NCBI RefSeq assembly: GCF_029603165.1 | Contig: NZ_JAQSVC010000002.1 | Location: 310,001 to 374,000, forward strand | Source: Galbibacter pacificus | GTDB taxonomy: Bacteria > Bacteroidota > Bacteroidia > Flavobacteriales > Flavobacteriaceae | DNA: 64,000 bases | Reading direction: 5' to 3' | Shown: positions 52,593-62,638 of the stretch, in pieces | Numbering within the stretch: the stretch's first letter is position 1 | Layout of the letters: every line of letters begins with the position of its first letter | Translations under genes and position numbers: made by a program | The notes under the pieces: generated by a model | Databases searched by the model: none | Seen by the model: the letters and a program-made list of their open reading frames with translations, nothing else | What the model was told of the DNA's origin: nothing

Positions 52593-55500
52593 TTAAAATA
52601 TTACATTAAGTCCAAACAACAATTGTCTTTGGTTAGGATAGGCACCTTCATCGATACCAAAGTTTACAGATCCCCCAGATATTTCCGGATCAAGTCCAGA
52701 ATAAGAGGTAATTGTAAAAGCATTTACCATTTGTGCGTACAAACGTAGCTTGGTAAGGTGTATTTTATCAAGAATTGATGACGGTAACGAATACCCTAAT
52801 TGCATTTGTTTTGCCCTTAAATAAGAGCCGTCTTCTACAAAATATGAGTTAGGGACACCCGCTGTACTAGTAGACCCAGTAGTTTCTTGAATTGGAGCCC
52901 TGGCATTATGGTTATCTGGTGTCCAAGAATCGTACAAAGCTGTTTTACTTTTAGCTCCTTGAAACGAACTATAGAAATCGGTCCACCAGCGTACATTGTT
53001 CCATATATCATTTCCTTGAGACCCATATAAGAACATACTAAAATCCCAATTTTTATATAATAATTCTATATTCAAACCATATGTAAAATCAGGATTTGGA
53101 TTTCCAAGAAAAGTTCTGTCGTCAGCATTTACAATATTATCTCCGTTTGTATCTGCATATCTAAATCTACCTACGGCAACATCACTTTGATATGTAGCGT
53201 TAGCATTTCCAGTTGCGGCAACGGCATCGGCATTTGCTTGATCTATTTCTGCTTGGGAATTCCAGAACCCGTCTATTTGATATCCAAAAAATTGACTTAT
53301 TGAATGTCCTTCGGCATTTCTAATAATTGAGCTACCGTTAAAACGTCTTCCTTCTAAATCAAAATACTGCAATTCATCGGTGATTCTTATAATTTCATTA
53401 TCATAAGAAGTTAATGTCACTGATGTATTAAGTTTTAAATCTTTGGTTATGTTGAAGAAGGTAGAAATATCAATGTCAATACCACTATTTTTCATTTCTC
53501 CAACATTTATATATGGTACTGTTGCCGCGCCTACTGTAGCTGGCAAGTTTGGATTATATAAAAGGTCTTTTACTGTTTTTTTATAATAATCGGCTGTAAT
53601 TTGCACGGAGTTGTTGAATAGTGAAGCATCTATACCAATATTTGTATTGATATTCTTTTCCCATTGCGCACCTGGATTTCCGATTCTTGATTGAGAAAAC
53701 CCTTCTGATGTACCCTCATTACTACCGCCAATGGCATAATATGAACCTTGCTGATTTCCAAGGAAAGTTGTGAATGAGTTTTGTGGATCTACATTTAACT
53801 GGTTACCCATAGTACCATAACCACCTCTTATTTTAAGGTCGTTTAACCAATTAGTTTCCGGGAAAAAGCTTTCATTGGTTATGTTCCAACCAGCACTAAA
53901 GGCAGGGAACCAACCGTATTGATTTTCTAAAAACCGTGAGGATCCATCACGACGAATAGTAGCACTTACTAAATAACGATCACTAAAATTGTAGTCTAGT
54001 CTACCAAAAACCGATGCCAATTGATCCTGATATTTAAGACTGTAGTTTGTTTGCGTACCCGATCCAGTATCTAAGGTTACATAATCTGGGTCGAAAGAGA
54101 AGTAATTTTGAGTAGTACCACCAACTTCGCGCCCTTTGTTTTGATAGGCTTCAGTACCCAATAATACTGTTAAGTTATGCTTTTCATCAAATGAATTTTG
54201 ATATTTAACGGTATTGGTCCATGTCCAATTAAAGTTGGTAGCAGCTCCTTCCGTATATTGGTTTACGGTTAAATTTTCAGAGTTTTCATATTCAGGAAAC
54301 TGGAAAGAGTTAAAACTATCTGTAAAATATTGGCCTCCGAAACTGGTTCTAAAAGTAAAGTGCTTTAAAAAGTCAACTTCGGCAAAAACATTTCCGAAAA
54401 TCCTTGAAGATACCCCTCTGTTATTTCGGGTCCTGTCCATAATAGCCACCGGGTTTTTAGCATTACCCAAACCACTACCAAAGGAACCGGCATAATTGCC
54501 CATAATATCATATACGGGAATAATAGGCTGATTTCTAAATGCCATCCCGATGCCACTTCCTTCTGTAAGGGCATCAATTTGTGGATTGTCACGAATGGTA
54601 AAACTCATATTTTCCCCAATACGAACATTTTTTCCAATATTGTAGGTAGCATTGGCTCTAATGGTATAACGTTTTAAGTATGTATTAATTAAAGTTCCTT
54701 CTTGGTTAAAGTAATTTAAAGAGAATAGATAGCTGCCTTGATCACTACCACTACTTACCGATAGGTTATGACTTTGAATACTGGCCGGACTAAAAATTTC
54801 CTGGAACCAATTGGTGCCTTGTTTGTTGGCGCGTACAATTCTATAAAAATCATTTACGTCTCCTGAATTTGTATAATTTGGATCGACATTATACAATGAC
54901 TCATCTACTGAATTGGCCCCCACCGGTGCAATGTAATTTGGTAATACGGGATTGGCCCCGTCCCCATATTGATCACTGCTTGGGGATTCACCTGGATTGG
55001 TATTGCGTTGCGCTATCCAGTTTAAGTCGGCCATTTCTTGAGAATTTAAGATATTCCATGGGTTTCCACTTTGTACCATCTGTACTCCGTAGTAGGAGTC
55101 ATAAGACACCTTCATCTTACCTTTACCTTTTTTTGTGGTAATAATGATAACTCCATTTGCAGCACGGGAACCATAGATTGAAGCTGAAGCCGCATCTTTA
55201 AGTACCTGCATGGTTTCTACATCATTTGGATTTAGATCACCAATTCCATCAGTGGGGATGCCATCTACAACATAAAGGGGGGTGTTGTTGCCAAAGGTGT
55301 TGGCCCCACGAATTTTTACCTGGGGGGCTTCCCCTGGTTGTCCACCTCCGGTAATTGTTACCCCGGAAACACGCCCTTGTAATTGATTGGTAACATCAGC
55401 AGAGGGCTGCTGTGTTAATTCTTCTGTATCTACTACAGAGATTGCTCCAGTTAAATCCTTTTTACGTTGGGTACCATAACCTACCACTACAATTTCATCC

Positions 55501-55856
55501 AGTGCTGTAACATCTGCAGAAAGGGTAACGTCGATTGTGGTTTGCCCATTAACGGGAATCTCTTGGTTTTGATATCCAATATAGGAATAAACCAAAGTAG
55601 CGTCTGCGCTTACGGTAATGGAATAGTTTCCGTCAAAATCGGTTGTTGTTCCATTTGTAGTTCCTTTTTCAACAACGTTCGCCCCGGGAATTGGTGTTCC
55701 GGTCTCGGCGTCGATAATTGTACCTGTAATTTGTTGTTGAAGATTTGTTGAGTTGTCTTTAATAAGACCTCCCTTGTTAGCATACATACTTACACTAAAA
55801 AGTGCAAATATTAAAGGGAAAAATAGCTGTTTGAAAGTTGTCAAATAGTTTTTCAC
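52593..55856 (-). CDS. SusC/RagA-family TonB-linked outer-membrane transporter
   Basis: 1087 residues: signal peptide, carboxypeptidase-regulatory domain (about 43-115, ITGTIIDAETGTPIPGANV), TonB box region EIVVVGYGTQ, a plug (about 125-245, with VKIRGANTFGNNTPLYVVDG and MQVLKDAASASIYGSRAANGV) and a large barrel. It imports oligomers across the outer membrane with SusD. The two genes are 26 bases apart and form one transcript. A possible -7 box lies 33 bases before the start. Confidence 0.96.
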   Translation of the reverse strand: MKNYLTTFKQLFFPLIFALFSVSMYANKGGLIKDNSTNLQQQITGTIIDAETGTPIPGANVVEKGTTNGTTTDFDGNYSITVSADATLVYSYIGYQNQEIPVNGQTTIDVTLSADVTALDEIVVVGYGTQRKKDLTGAISVVDTEELTQQPSADVTNQLQGRVSGVTITGGGQPGEAPQVKIRGANTFGNNTPLYVVDGIPTDGIGDLNPNDVETMQVLKDAASASIYGSRAANGVIIITTKKGKGKMKVSYDSYYGVQMVQSGNPWNILNSQEMADLNWIAQRNTNPGESPSSDQYGDGANPVLPNYIAPVGANSVDESLYNVDPNYTNSGDVNDFYRIVRANKQGTNWFQEIFSPASIQSHNLSVSSGSDQGSYLFSLNYFNQEGTLINTYLKRYTIRANATYNIGKNVRIGENMSFTIRDNPQIDALTEGSGIGMAFRNQPIIPVYDIMGNYAGSFGSGLGNAKNPVAIMDRTRNNRGVSSRIFGNVFAEVDFLKHFTFRTSFGGQYFTDSFNSFQFPEYENSENLTVNQYTEGAATNFNWTWTNTVKYQNSFDEKHNLTVLLGTEAYQNKGREVGGTTQNYFSFDPDYVTLDTGSGTQTNYSLKYQDQLASVFGRLDYNFSDRYLVSATIRRDGSSRFLENQYGWFPAFSAGWNITNESFFPETNWLNDLKIRGGYGTMGNQLNVDPQNSFTTFLGNQQGSYYAIGGSNEGTSEGFSQSRIGNPGAQWEKNINTNIGIDASLFNNSVQITADYYKKTVKDLLYNPNLPATVGAATVPYINVGEMKNSGIDIDISTFFNITKDLKLNTSVTLTSYDNEIIRITDELQYFDLEGRRFNGSSIIRNAEGHSISQFFGYQIDGFWNSQAEIDQANADAVAATGNANATYQSDVAVGRFRYADTNGDNIVNADDRTFLGNPNPDFTYGLNIELLYKNWDFSMFLYGSQGNDIWNNVRWWTDFYSSFQGAKSKTALYDSWTPDNHNARAPIQETTGSTSTAGVPNSYFVEDGSYLRAKQMQLGYSLPSSILDKIHLTKLRLYAQMVNAFTITSYSGLDPEISGGSVNFGIDEGAYPNQRQLLFGLNVIF

Positions 55857-55888
55857 ACATTTAATTTTGGTTAGACAATATAGTTAGC

Positions 55889-55896
55889 AAAATTAT
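55889..55896 (-). promoter_or_regulatory. Possible -7 promoter box for susC
   Basis: On the minus strand TAATTTTG fits TAnnTTTG, 33 bases before the susC start. No convincing -33 partner lies at the 21-base spacing, so this is tentative. Confidence 0.3.
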
Positions 55897-56144
55897 GTTA
55901 ATGAATTCATAATTCGGTTAAAATTAGCTAAAAATTAATCGAATATTAAAATTTTAATTAACTTTTTTGAGAAAAGAATATATAAAACGAGCAAAGACTG
56001 CTAATTTGATAATAGCATATAAACTATACATATAACTTAATGAAAAGCTAATAAAAAACTAATAAAAGATTATTTGAAGAATTGCAATTTTTGTAAATTG
56101 ATTGCTACTATTATAGAATATATAAATTTAATTTTTTTGATGAA

Positions 56145-57041
56145 ATGAAATTTGGAAAAGTAAATAATCCTGAAAATATAGATTTTAAGCTACCGAAAGA
56201 TCATCCCGAGACCGAAGTAATCCTTAAAAAGAAAAAAACAAAAACCGCAAAATTAAAAGTGCATGTTGGTTGTGCAAAATGGAACAAGCAAGATTTAAAA
56301 GGTTTTTATCCAAGAGGCACAAAAGATGAGTTGTCGTATTACAGTTCTCAATTCAATTCAATTGAAATGAACTCTACTTTTTATAGGAATTTTCCAATCG
56401 ATCAGTTTGATAAATGGTATGAAAAGGTACCAGCCGATTTTAAATTTTTTCCAAAAGTCAATCAAATGGTAAGCCATATGAAAAGGCTTATCGAACCTGA
56501 AAAATTTCTCCCAGAATACTTAGACGGTGTTTCGCATTTTAAAGACAAGTTAGGGACCATATTTTTGCAGATGCATAATAATTTTGGACCGAAAAACTTT
56601 GACCGTGTAATACATTTCATTGAACAATGGCCCAAAGAGTTTGGCCTAGCAGTTGAATTTAGGCATACAGATTGGTTTAACGACGAAAAAGTAGCTCAGG
56701 AATTATATCATTTATTAGAAGAAAACAATGTAACCAATGTACTTGTGGACACGGCCGGAAGACGAGATCTTTTACATATGCGTTTAACCACCAATGAAGC
56801 TTTTATAAGGTATGTAGGTGCCAATCACGCTACCGATTACGAGCGTCTTGACGATTGGGTGAATAGATTAAAGATTTGGCATGACGAAGGCCTTTCCAAT
56901 ATTAATTTTTTTGTGCATCAAAACTTGGAAAAAGAATCCCCTTTATTATCGGCTTATTTTATTAAAAAGCTAAATAAGGAATTGGGAACAGATTTAAAGA
57001 TTCCTAAAACCAAAGATGGAGAAAATCCCAAGCTTTTTTAA
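56145..57041 (+). CDS. DUF72-domain TIM-barrel-like protein
   Basis: 298 residues. Family hallmarks are HVGCAKWNKQDLKGFYP at the start, FNSIEMNSTFYRNFP, KFFPKVNQMVSHMKRL, LAVEFRHTDWF and VDTAGRRDLLHMR. DUF72 proteins are widespread with a xylose-isomerase-like barrel but no proven activity. A charged, Lys-rich stretch (residues 20-40) precedes the domain. It is transcribed divergently from susC. Confidence 0.9.
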   Translation: MKFGKVNNPENIDFKLPKDHPETEVILKKKKTKTAKLKVHVGCAKWNKQDLKGFYPRGTKDELSYYSSQFNSIEMNSTFYRNFPIDQFDKWYEKVPADFKFFPKVNQMVSHMKRLIEPEKFLPEYLDGVSHFKDKLGTIFLQMHNNFGPKNFDRVIHFIEQWPKEFGLAVEFRHTDWFNDEKVAQELYHLLEENNVTNVLVDTAGRRDLLHMRLTTNEAFIRYVGANHATDYERLDDWVNRLKIWHDEGLSNINFFVHQNLEKESPLLSAYFIKKLNKELGTDLKIPKTKDGENPKLF

Positions 57042-57137
57042 AGCATACGGAGTATTGTATTATTGATCCGACATGTTAATGTAGCTCAATGATATAACAG
57101 TAAAGTTTATGGTTCAATCAATTTCAACAATAATCAA

Positions 57138-58430
57138 TTAATTTGACTGGCGGTTCTTCATAAAATTCTGTAGGTCCGAACCGGAAGGACTTTCAAATAT
57201 TTCAAGATCAAAATGTGGGACCGCTGCAATTATGTGCTCAAAAATATCTGCCATAATACGTTCGTAGTTTTCCCATCGCTTATCACTTGAAAAAACATAA
57301 ATTTCAAGAGGGATCCCTTCGGGGGTAGGCGCCATATGACGGGTCATAATCATAAGGTCTTTATTTGTGGCCGAATGATTTTGCAGGTACAAATCGCAAT
57401 ATTTCCTAAAGACACCAAGGTTGGTTTGGTTCCTTCCGTTAACAATATTGAGGTCTTTGTCGTAGCCCTGTTCTGTATTGAACTTATTGATATCGCGTTG
57501 CCTGTGCTCAATATATTGCTGCACGGCCTGAATGCTCTGGAATTTTTTCAATTCTTCTTGTGAAAGGAATTTCACGCTCGACGCTTTTATAAAAATTGCC
57601 CTTTTAATACGCCTACCGCCACTTTCTTGCATTCCTCTCCAGTTTTTAAAAGAATCGGAAATAAGTGCGTAAGTTGGAATAGTGGTAATGGTATTATCGA
57701 AATTTCTAACTTTTACCGTTGCAAGGTTAATTTCAACTACATCGCCATCGGCCCCATATTTTTCCATGGTAATCCAATCGCCAATGCGTACCATGTCGTT
57801 GGTAGAAGTTTGTATGCTGGCAACAAAACCCAATATGGTGTCTCTAAAAACAAGCAATAAAATGGCCGATGCAGCACCCAGTGCGGTAATAAACTTTACA
57901 ATGGAATAGCCGGTGAGTTCAGAAAAAATAAAAACAATTCCTATAAACCATATAAAAATAATAACAACCTGTGCATAACTATCCAAAGGCTTATCATAAA
58001 AGCGGTCGGTGGTACGAAGGTAATTTTTTATGCTCCTTACAATACTCCTTAAAATAAATACAATAAGCAGTATTAAATAAATATCCGTAGCTTTTAAAAG
58101 AAAGGTCTCCAGTGTTGGGAAATCTACAAAAACATAGGGGATAAGGCGCTTGATTAATATAAAAGGAATGATGTGCGCAACAAACTTTGGAAAATTGCTC
58201 TTTACCAAATAATCATCAAAAGTTGTTTTGCTTTTGTTTGTAAAAGAATAAAAAAACTTAACCACAAAAGTCCTTAAAATAAGATCTATTACGTAAATAA
58301 AAACACCAACTACAAGAATATTGATTAATAAATTGATTTTTTGAGCGGTTCCCAATGCATATCCTTGATTTAACAACCAATCGTGAACGTGGCAACTAAG
58401 TTGGGTCAATAATTCCTCTTTATCTTCCAT
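57138..58430 (-). CDS. MscS-family mechanosensitive channel (YbdG/YnaI-like)
   Basis: 430 residues with about five membrane helices, then the conserved pore-lining TM3 and beta-domain: LGAASAILLLVFRDTILGFVASIQ and the VRIGDWITMEKYGADGDVVEI segment (quoted in part: DWITMEKYGADGDVVEI). The soluble C-terminal domain extends to about 415. Such channels release solutes on hypo-osmotic shock. It lies downstream of the PBP gene with a short gap and may be co-transcribed with it. Confidence 0.92.
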   Translation of the reverse strand: MEDKEELLTQLSCHVHDWLLNQGYALGTAQKINLLINILVVGVFIYVIDLILRTFVVKFFYSFTNKSKTTFDDYLVKSNFPKFVAHIIPFILIKRLIPYVFVDFPTLETFLLKATDIYLILLIVFILRSIVRSIKNYLRTTDRFYDKPLDSYAQVVIIFIWFIGIVFIFSELTGYSIVKFITALGAASAILLLVFRDTILGFVASIQTSTNDMVRIGDWITMEKYGADGDVVEINLATVKVRNFDNTITTIPTYALISDSFKNWRGMQESGGRRIKRAIFIKASSVKFLSQEELKKFQSIQAVQQYIEHRQRDINKFNTEQGYDKDLNIVNGRNQTNLGVFRKYCDLYLQNHSATNKDLMIMTRHMAPTPEGIPLEIYVFSSDKRWENYERIMADIFEHIIAAVPHFDLEIFESPSGSDLQNFMKNRQSN

Positions 58431-58483
58431 AAAGGTTTAATTAAGCGATACAAATTTAACATAAAAGAAGTGTAATAAAATAG

Positions 58484-60742
58484 TTACTTCTTGCTTTTAA
58501 ATTTCCTGCTTTTCTTTTTATTTGGATTGTTGAACAATCTTTTAAAAAAACCATCGCGTTTTTCCGGGTTGCAATCAAGGCTTTCCAATATTTCTTTTGA
58601 TGGAGTTTTAAATGTTGTTTGTGTAATGGCATCTAACTCTTTTTGTTTGTTCATTTTTTGCAACCATAAGCCAAATATAGGTAAGGCAGCATTAGCACCT
58701 TGCCCCATGGCCGTTGTTTTAAAGCCTATTTGGTGATTGTCCAGCCCAACCCAGGTTACGCTTACCAATGCCGGTGTAATGCCCACAAACCACGCATCCT
58801 TATTATTTTGGGTGGTACCTGTTTTTCCGGCTATATCGTTTTTTAGTCCATACGTACCCCGTAACCGGGTTGCTGTACCGCTATTAATTGTAGCTTTCAT
58901 CATTTCCAGCATAACTTCCCTAGTGGTGTCAGAAATAGCTTTTTCGTTTTCTTCCGGTTTTTCGTGTTCCATCAAGACATTTCCATGATCGTCTTCTATT
59001 TTTGTTATAAAAAAGGGCGTAGCGGGAATTCCGTTATTTACGTATGAAGTATAGGCTTTTGCCATTTCCATGACGCTAACTTCTGCCGTACCCAAAGCTA
59101 ACGAAGGAACTTCTGGCAGGGCAGAGGTAATGCCCATTTTTTGTGCCTGCAATATGGTATTTTTTATACCTGCTTTTTCCAGTACTTTTACGGCAATTGT
59201 GTTAATGGAATTGCTCAATGCGTATTCCATGGAATAGTTCATGTATTCTTCATCTTCGTCTTTTGAGGCATTTTCTGGGGTCCAGCCTTTTAGGTTTTCG
59301 TAAGAAACGGGCTCCACCGAAAAATACGTGCACGGGTCCAATCCATTTTCAATGGCAGTAGTGTAAACAAAAGGTTTAAAGGTAGACCCCACTTGGCGCT
59401 TACTTTGTATTACATGGTCGTATTTAAAAAACTCGTAGTCAATTCCGCCGACCCATGTTTGCAGGGCGCCATTTTTTGGGTTAACGGATACAAACCCACA
59501 ATTTAAATATTTTAAATAATGTTTTAGGCTATCTACCGTACTCAAGTTTTGTTTAGAAATGCTATCCCATTCAAAAACTTTTATTTCTTTTTCTTTCTGA
59601 AGGGAATCCATAATCTGGGCGTCATTCAAGCTGGCATTGGCCAATTTTTTATAAGAAGTTGTTTTTTTCAGTGCAGTATTTATAAGAAGCTTGTTGGTAA
59701 GCCACGGAGCCTTTTCTCCATAACTTTCTTCAAATTGTTGCTGAAGCTTGCTTAAATGTTCTTTAATGGCTTCTTCGGCCAATTTTTGCATTTCATAATT
59801 AATAGTGGTATGTATTTTTAATCCGTCGGTATAAATATTTATGGTGGTATCTTTTTTCTGGTTGTACTCTTTCAGCCAATCTTTTAAATATAGCCTTACA
59901 TGTTCCCTAAAATAAGGCGCCATGCCGTCGTTGTAGCTATATTGCTGGATGTCCAGTTTTAAGGTGTCTTTAGAAAGGGTATCGTATGCTTCTTCATCGA
60001 GGTATTTGTAGTTTTTCATTTGATAAAGCACTACGTTTCTCCGTTGCATGCTCCTTTTTGGAAATAATTTTGGATTGTAATAATAAGTGGCTTTTAACGA
60101 GCCCACGAGCGTAGCGGCTTCAACAATGGACAAATGCGATGCTGTTTTATTGAAAAAGTGTTTTGAGGCACTTTCTATTCCGTAGGTATTGTCGCTAAAC
60201 GGAACCGTATTTAAATAGTGCAATAAAATTTCATCTTTTGAATATACATCTTCCAGCCTTTTGGCAATTATGGATTCTCTTAATTTATGCACAATTATTC
60301 CCAATGAGCCCAGGCTTTTTCTAGGGTATAGGTTCTTTGCCAACTGTTGGGTAATGGTGCTCCCGCCACCCGATGACTCGTCTTGGAGCAGGATTGTTTT
60401 AAAAAAAACACGAAGCAAACTTTTATTGTCCACGCCGTTGTGCTCGTAAAAACGGGCATCTTCTGTAGCTACAAGTGCATTGATAAGCGTTTCTGGAATA
60501 CTGTCAAAAGGGATTGGCTGCCTGTCGTTTATGTACAGTTTCCCAATGAGCCTGCCGTCGTTTGACAATATTTCTGTGGCTTCGTTCAGGTTGAGTTCAG
60601 AAAGCTCCTTTTCAGAAGGAATATGCCCCCAGGCCCCTAAATACACACTTAATACAAAAACAATGATGAGTCCAAAAAAACTCGCCAAAGCGATGAGCAG
60701 TTGCTTTTTATATTTTTTTAAATAGGCTTTTATCTTATCCAT
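58484..60742 (-). CDS. Bifunctional penicillin-binding protein (GT51 transglycosylase + transpeptidase)
   Basis: A class A PBP of 752 residues that polymerises and cross-links peptidoglycan. A single N-terminal transmembrane helix (about 15-36) is followed by the GT51 domain with TEDARFYEH (Glu94) and GGSTITQQLAKN (127-138). The transpeptidase domain has the serine nucleophile Ser453 in STFK, then SNSIN and KTGTTQN. The C-terminus is a basic tail (KKSRKFKSKK). Resembles PBP1A/PbpC-type enzymes of Bacteroidota. Confidence 0.95.
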   Translation of the reverse strand: MDKIKAYLKKYKKQLLIALASFFGLIIVFVLSVYLGAWGHIPSEKELSELNLNEATEILSNDGRLIGKLYINDRQPIPFDSIPETLINALVATEDARFYEHNGVDNKSLLRVFFKTILLQDESSGGGSTITQQLAKNLYPRKSLGSLGIIVHKLRESIIAKRLEDVYSKDEILLHYLNTVPFSDNTYGIESASKHFFNKTASHLSIVEAATLVGSLKATYYYNPKLFPKRSMQRRNVVLYQMKNYKYLDEEAYDTLSKDTLKLDIQQYSYNDGMAPYFREHVRLYLKDWLKEYNQKKDTTINIYTDGLKIHTTINYEMQKLAEEAIKEHLSKLQQQFEESYGEKAPWLTNKLLINTALKKTTSYKKLANASLNDAQIMDSLQKEKEIKVFEWDSISKQNLSTVDSLKHYLKYLNCGFVSVNPKNGALQTWVGGIDYEFFKYDHVIQSKRQVGSTFKPFVYTTAIENGLDPCTYFSVEPVSYENLKGWTPENASKDEDEEYMNYSMEYALSNSINTIAVKVLEKAGIKNTILQAQKMGITSALPEVPSLALGTAEVSVMEMAKAYTSYVNNGIPATPFFITKIEDDHGNVLMEHEKPEENEKAISDTTREVMLEMMKATINSGTATRLRGTYGLKNDIAGKTGTTQNNKDAWFVGITPALVSVTWVGLDNHQIGFKTTAMGQGANAALPIFGLWLQKMNKQKELDAITQTTFKTPSKEILESLDCNPEKRDGFFKRLFNNPNKKKSRKFKSKK

Positions 60743-60824
60743 AGATTACAAACAAACAATTTTTTTTAATGTCTTTTGGTTAAAGGTGTATTAAAGTTAT
60801 GGTGAAGCCACTGCTTATGTATAC

Positions 60825-60855
60825 GAAAAAAAATCCCGCTTGGATGAAGCGGGAT
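60825..60855 (-). terminator. Intrinsic terminator after the primary sigma gene
   Basis: Reading the minus strand, ATCCCGCTT pairs with AAGCGGGAT around a five-base loop, followed by a long T-run. Confidence 0.9.
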
Positions 60856-60877
60856 ATAAATTATTGATTAAAACTTT

Positions 60878-61741
60878 TTAGCCTAAATACATTTTTAAAA
60901 TTTTACTTCTGGAATTATGGCGGAGTCTTCTAATGCCTTTTTCCCTGATCTGCCTAACGCGCTCCCTGGTAAGGTCGAATACATCGCCTATTTCTTCCAA
61001 GGTCATGGGCTGTTGGTCGCCAATGCCATAGTTTAGCCTGATTACATTGGCTTCACGGGTGGTAAGCGTTTCCAGGGCACGGTTTATTTCAATGTTTAAG
61101 GAATCGTGCAACAGGTCTTTGTCCGGGTTAGGGGACTCGCCAGAGCGGACCACATCGTACAAATTGGATGTTTCCCCTTCTTTTAAAGGGGCGTCCATGG
61201 AAAGGTGCCTTCCCGAATTCCGCATGGACTGTTTTACGTCCTTAACGGTCATGTCCAGTTCTTTTGCGATCTCTTCGGCCGAAGGGGCCCTTTCGTGCTC
61301 TTGTTCCAGAAAAGAGTATGCTTTATTGATTTTATTGATGGACCCAATTTTATTAAGCGGCAGCCTTACTATTCTCGACTGCTCTGCCAATGCCTGTAAA
61401 ATAGATTGGCGTATCCACCAAACTGCATACGATATAAATTTAAAACCACGGGTTTCATCAAACCTTTTGGCAGCTTTTACCAAGCCCAAATTGCCTTCGT
61501 TGATAAGGTCGGGCAATTTAAGCCCTTGATTTTGATATTGTTTTGCAACCGAAACCACAAAGCGTAAGTTAGCTTTTGTTAACTTTTCTAGGGCAACCTG
61601 ATCGCCTTCACGGATACGCTGTGCCAATTCTACTTCTTCATCGGCAGTAATCATATCAATCTTGCTTATATCTTGCAAATACTTATCTAAAGATTTCGAC
61701 TCGCGGTTGGTTACCTGCTTTATAATTTTAAGTTGTCTCAT
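60878..61741 (-). CDS. rpoD: Primary RNA polymerase sigma factor (Bacteroidota type)
   Basis: 287 residues from the ATG at 61739-61741 (MRQLKII). An upstream extension without homology is rejected. It lacks region 1.1 and starts directly near 1.2, the compact form of the major sigma in Bacteroidota that recognises TTTG / TAnnTTTG promoters, as found elsewhere in this window. Region 2 is [30 protein letters not shown] (quoted in part: [18 protein letters not shown]), region 3 is [13 protein letters not shown] and region 4.2 is [18 protein letters not shown]. Confidence 0.97.
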   Translation of the reverse strand: MRQLKIIKQVTNRESKSLDKYLQDISKIDMITADEEVELAQRIREGDQVALEKLTKANLRFVVSVAKQYQNQGLKLPDLINEGNLGLVKAAKRFDETRGFKFISYAVWWIRQSILQALAEQSRIVRLPLNKIGSINKINKAYSFLEQEHERAPSAEEIAKELDMTVKDVKQSMRNSGRHLSMDAPLKEGETSNLYDVVRSGESPNPDKDLLHDSLNIEINRALETLTTREANVIRLNYGIGDQQPMTLEEIGDVFDLTRERVRQIREKGIRRLRHNSRSKILKMYLG

Positions 61742-61899
61742 GTATTTTTTTCTATAAATTGATAATAACCTAGCATTAATAACATTTTTTTTCCAGAAAA
61801 GCAAATACAACTCCCTTTTAATGTCTTAAAACCCTGTTTTTTAGGATAATTTTAAGATTTACGGGCATGTTTTTTCCTTTAGGAAGAAGCTATTACAAA

Positions 61900-61932
61900 A
61901 AAACGCCTGAGAAATAAATCATCAGGCGTTTG
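61900..61932 (-). terminator. Intrinsic terminator after the SlyD-like gene
   Basis: AAACGCCTGA pairs with TCAGGCGTTT around an 11-base loop. On the minus strand the hairpin is followed by a T-run. Confidence 0.88.
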
Positions 61933-61952
61933 TTATTAAGTGGATTAAAAAA

Positions 61953-62381
61953 CTATTTAATCTCCAATACTTCAATTTCAAAGGTAAGGTCTTTTCCTGC
62001 CAATGGATGGTTGGCATCTACTACAATCGACGCGTCTTTTACATCGGCAACCACCAATTGTATTTCTCTTCCGTCAGGAGTTCTGGAAACAAGCCCCATT
62101 CCTTTTTTTGGTTCTATGTTTTCTGGAAGTTCTGCTTTAGGGATTTCCTGGAACAATTCTTCCCTTATGTCACCATAAGCTTCTGCAGAAGGAATATTGA
62201 TAGTCTTCTTTTCGTTAACCGACATGTTTAAAATTCCGTTTTCAAACCCGGGGATTAATTGTCCCTGACCAAGCGTGAATTCCAATGGTTCTCTTTCCAG
62301 TGAACTGTCAAAAACTTGACCGTCCTCCAATTTTCCCGTGTAATGAACTTTAACTGTGTCGTTTTCCTTTACTTGACTCAT
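61953..62381 (-). CDS. SlyD-like FKBP-type peptidyl-prolyl isomerase
   Basis: 142 residues. An FKBP core (VKVHYTGKLEDGQVFDSS, PLEFTLGQGQLIPGFENGI) contains the inserted IF chaperone domain (EELFQEIPKAELPENIEPKKGM onward) typical of SlyD. The His/Cys-rich metal-binding tail of E. coli SlyD is missing. It assists folding by proline isomerisation in the cytoplasm. Single gene with its own terminator. Confidence 0.93.
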   Translation of the reverse strand: MSQVKENDTVKVHYTGKLEDGQVFDSSLEREPLEFTLGQGQLIPGFENGILNMSVNEKKTINIPSAEAYGDIREELFQEIPKAELPENIEPKKGMGLVSRTPDGREIQLVVADVKDASIVVDANHPLAGKDLTFEIEVLEIK

Positions 62382-62638
62382 ATATACATTTTAATTATTG
62401 CCAGCATTTTTGCGGGCTTGAGTTTTTAATAAAGTGCGAAGCTAGGATAAATATATGGAACGACCATAGCGATTATGTTAAGTATTGTATAAAAGCTTCA
62501 TTTCCAGTGATTTTTGATTTTTAGGCTGAAAAAAAAGCCACTTCTTTGTTAATCTTGTGTTTATCTCTGTCGAAAATTTCACTTTAAGGATAAAACTAGC
62601 TAAATTTGCCCGTTTAACCATTTACCTAAAAAGAAAGC

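Noticed and set aside
57075-57122. tRNA-like segment with GTAGCTCAAT and GGTTCAATC
   Set aside because: The D-arm does not close, no acceptor stem or anticodon stem can be formed, and the flanks are ordinary AT-rich spacer. Chance resemblance is more likely than a tRNA or its remnant.
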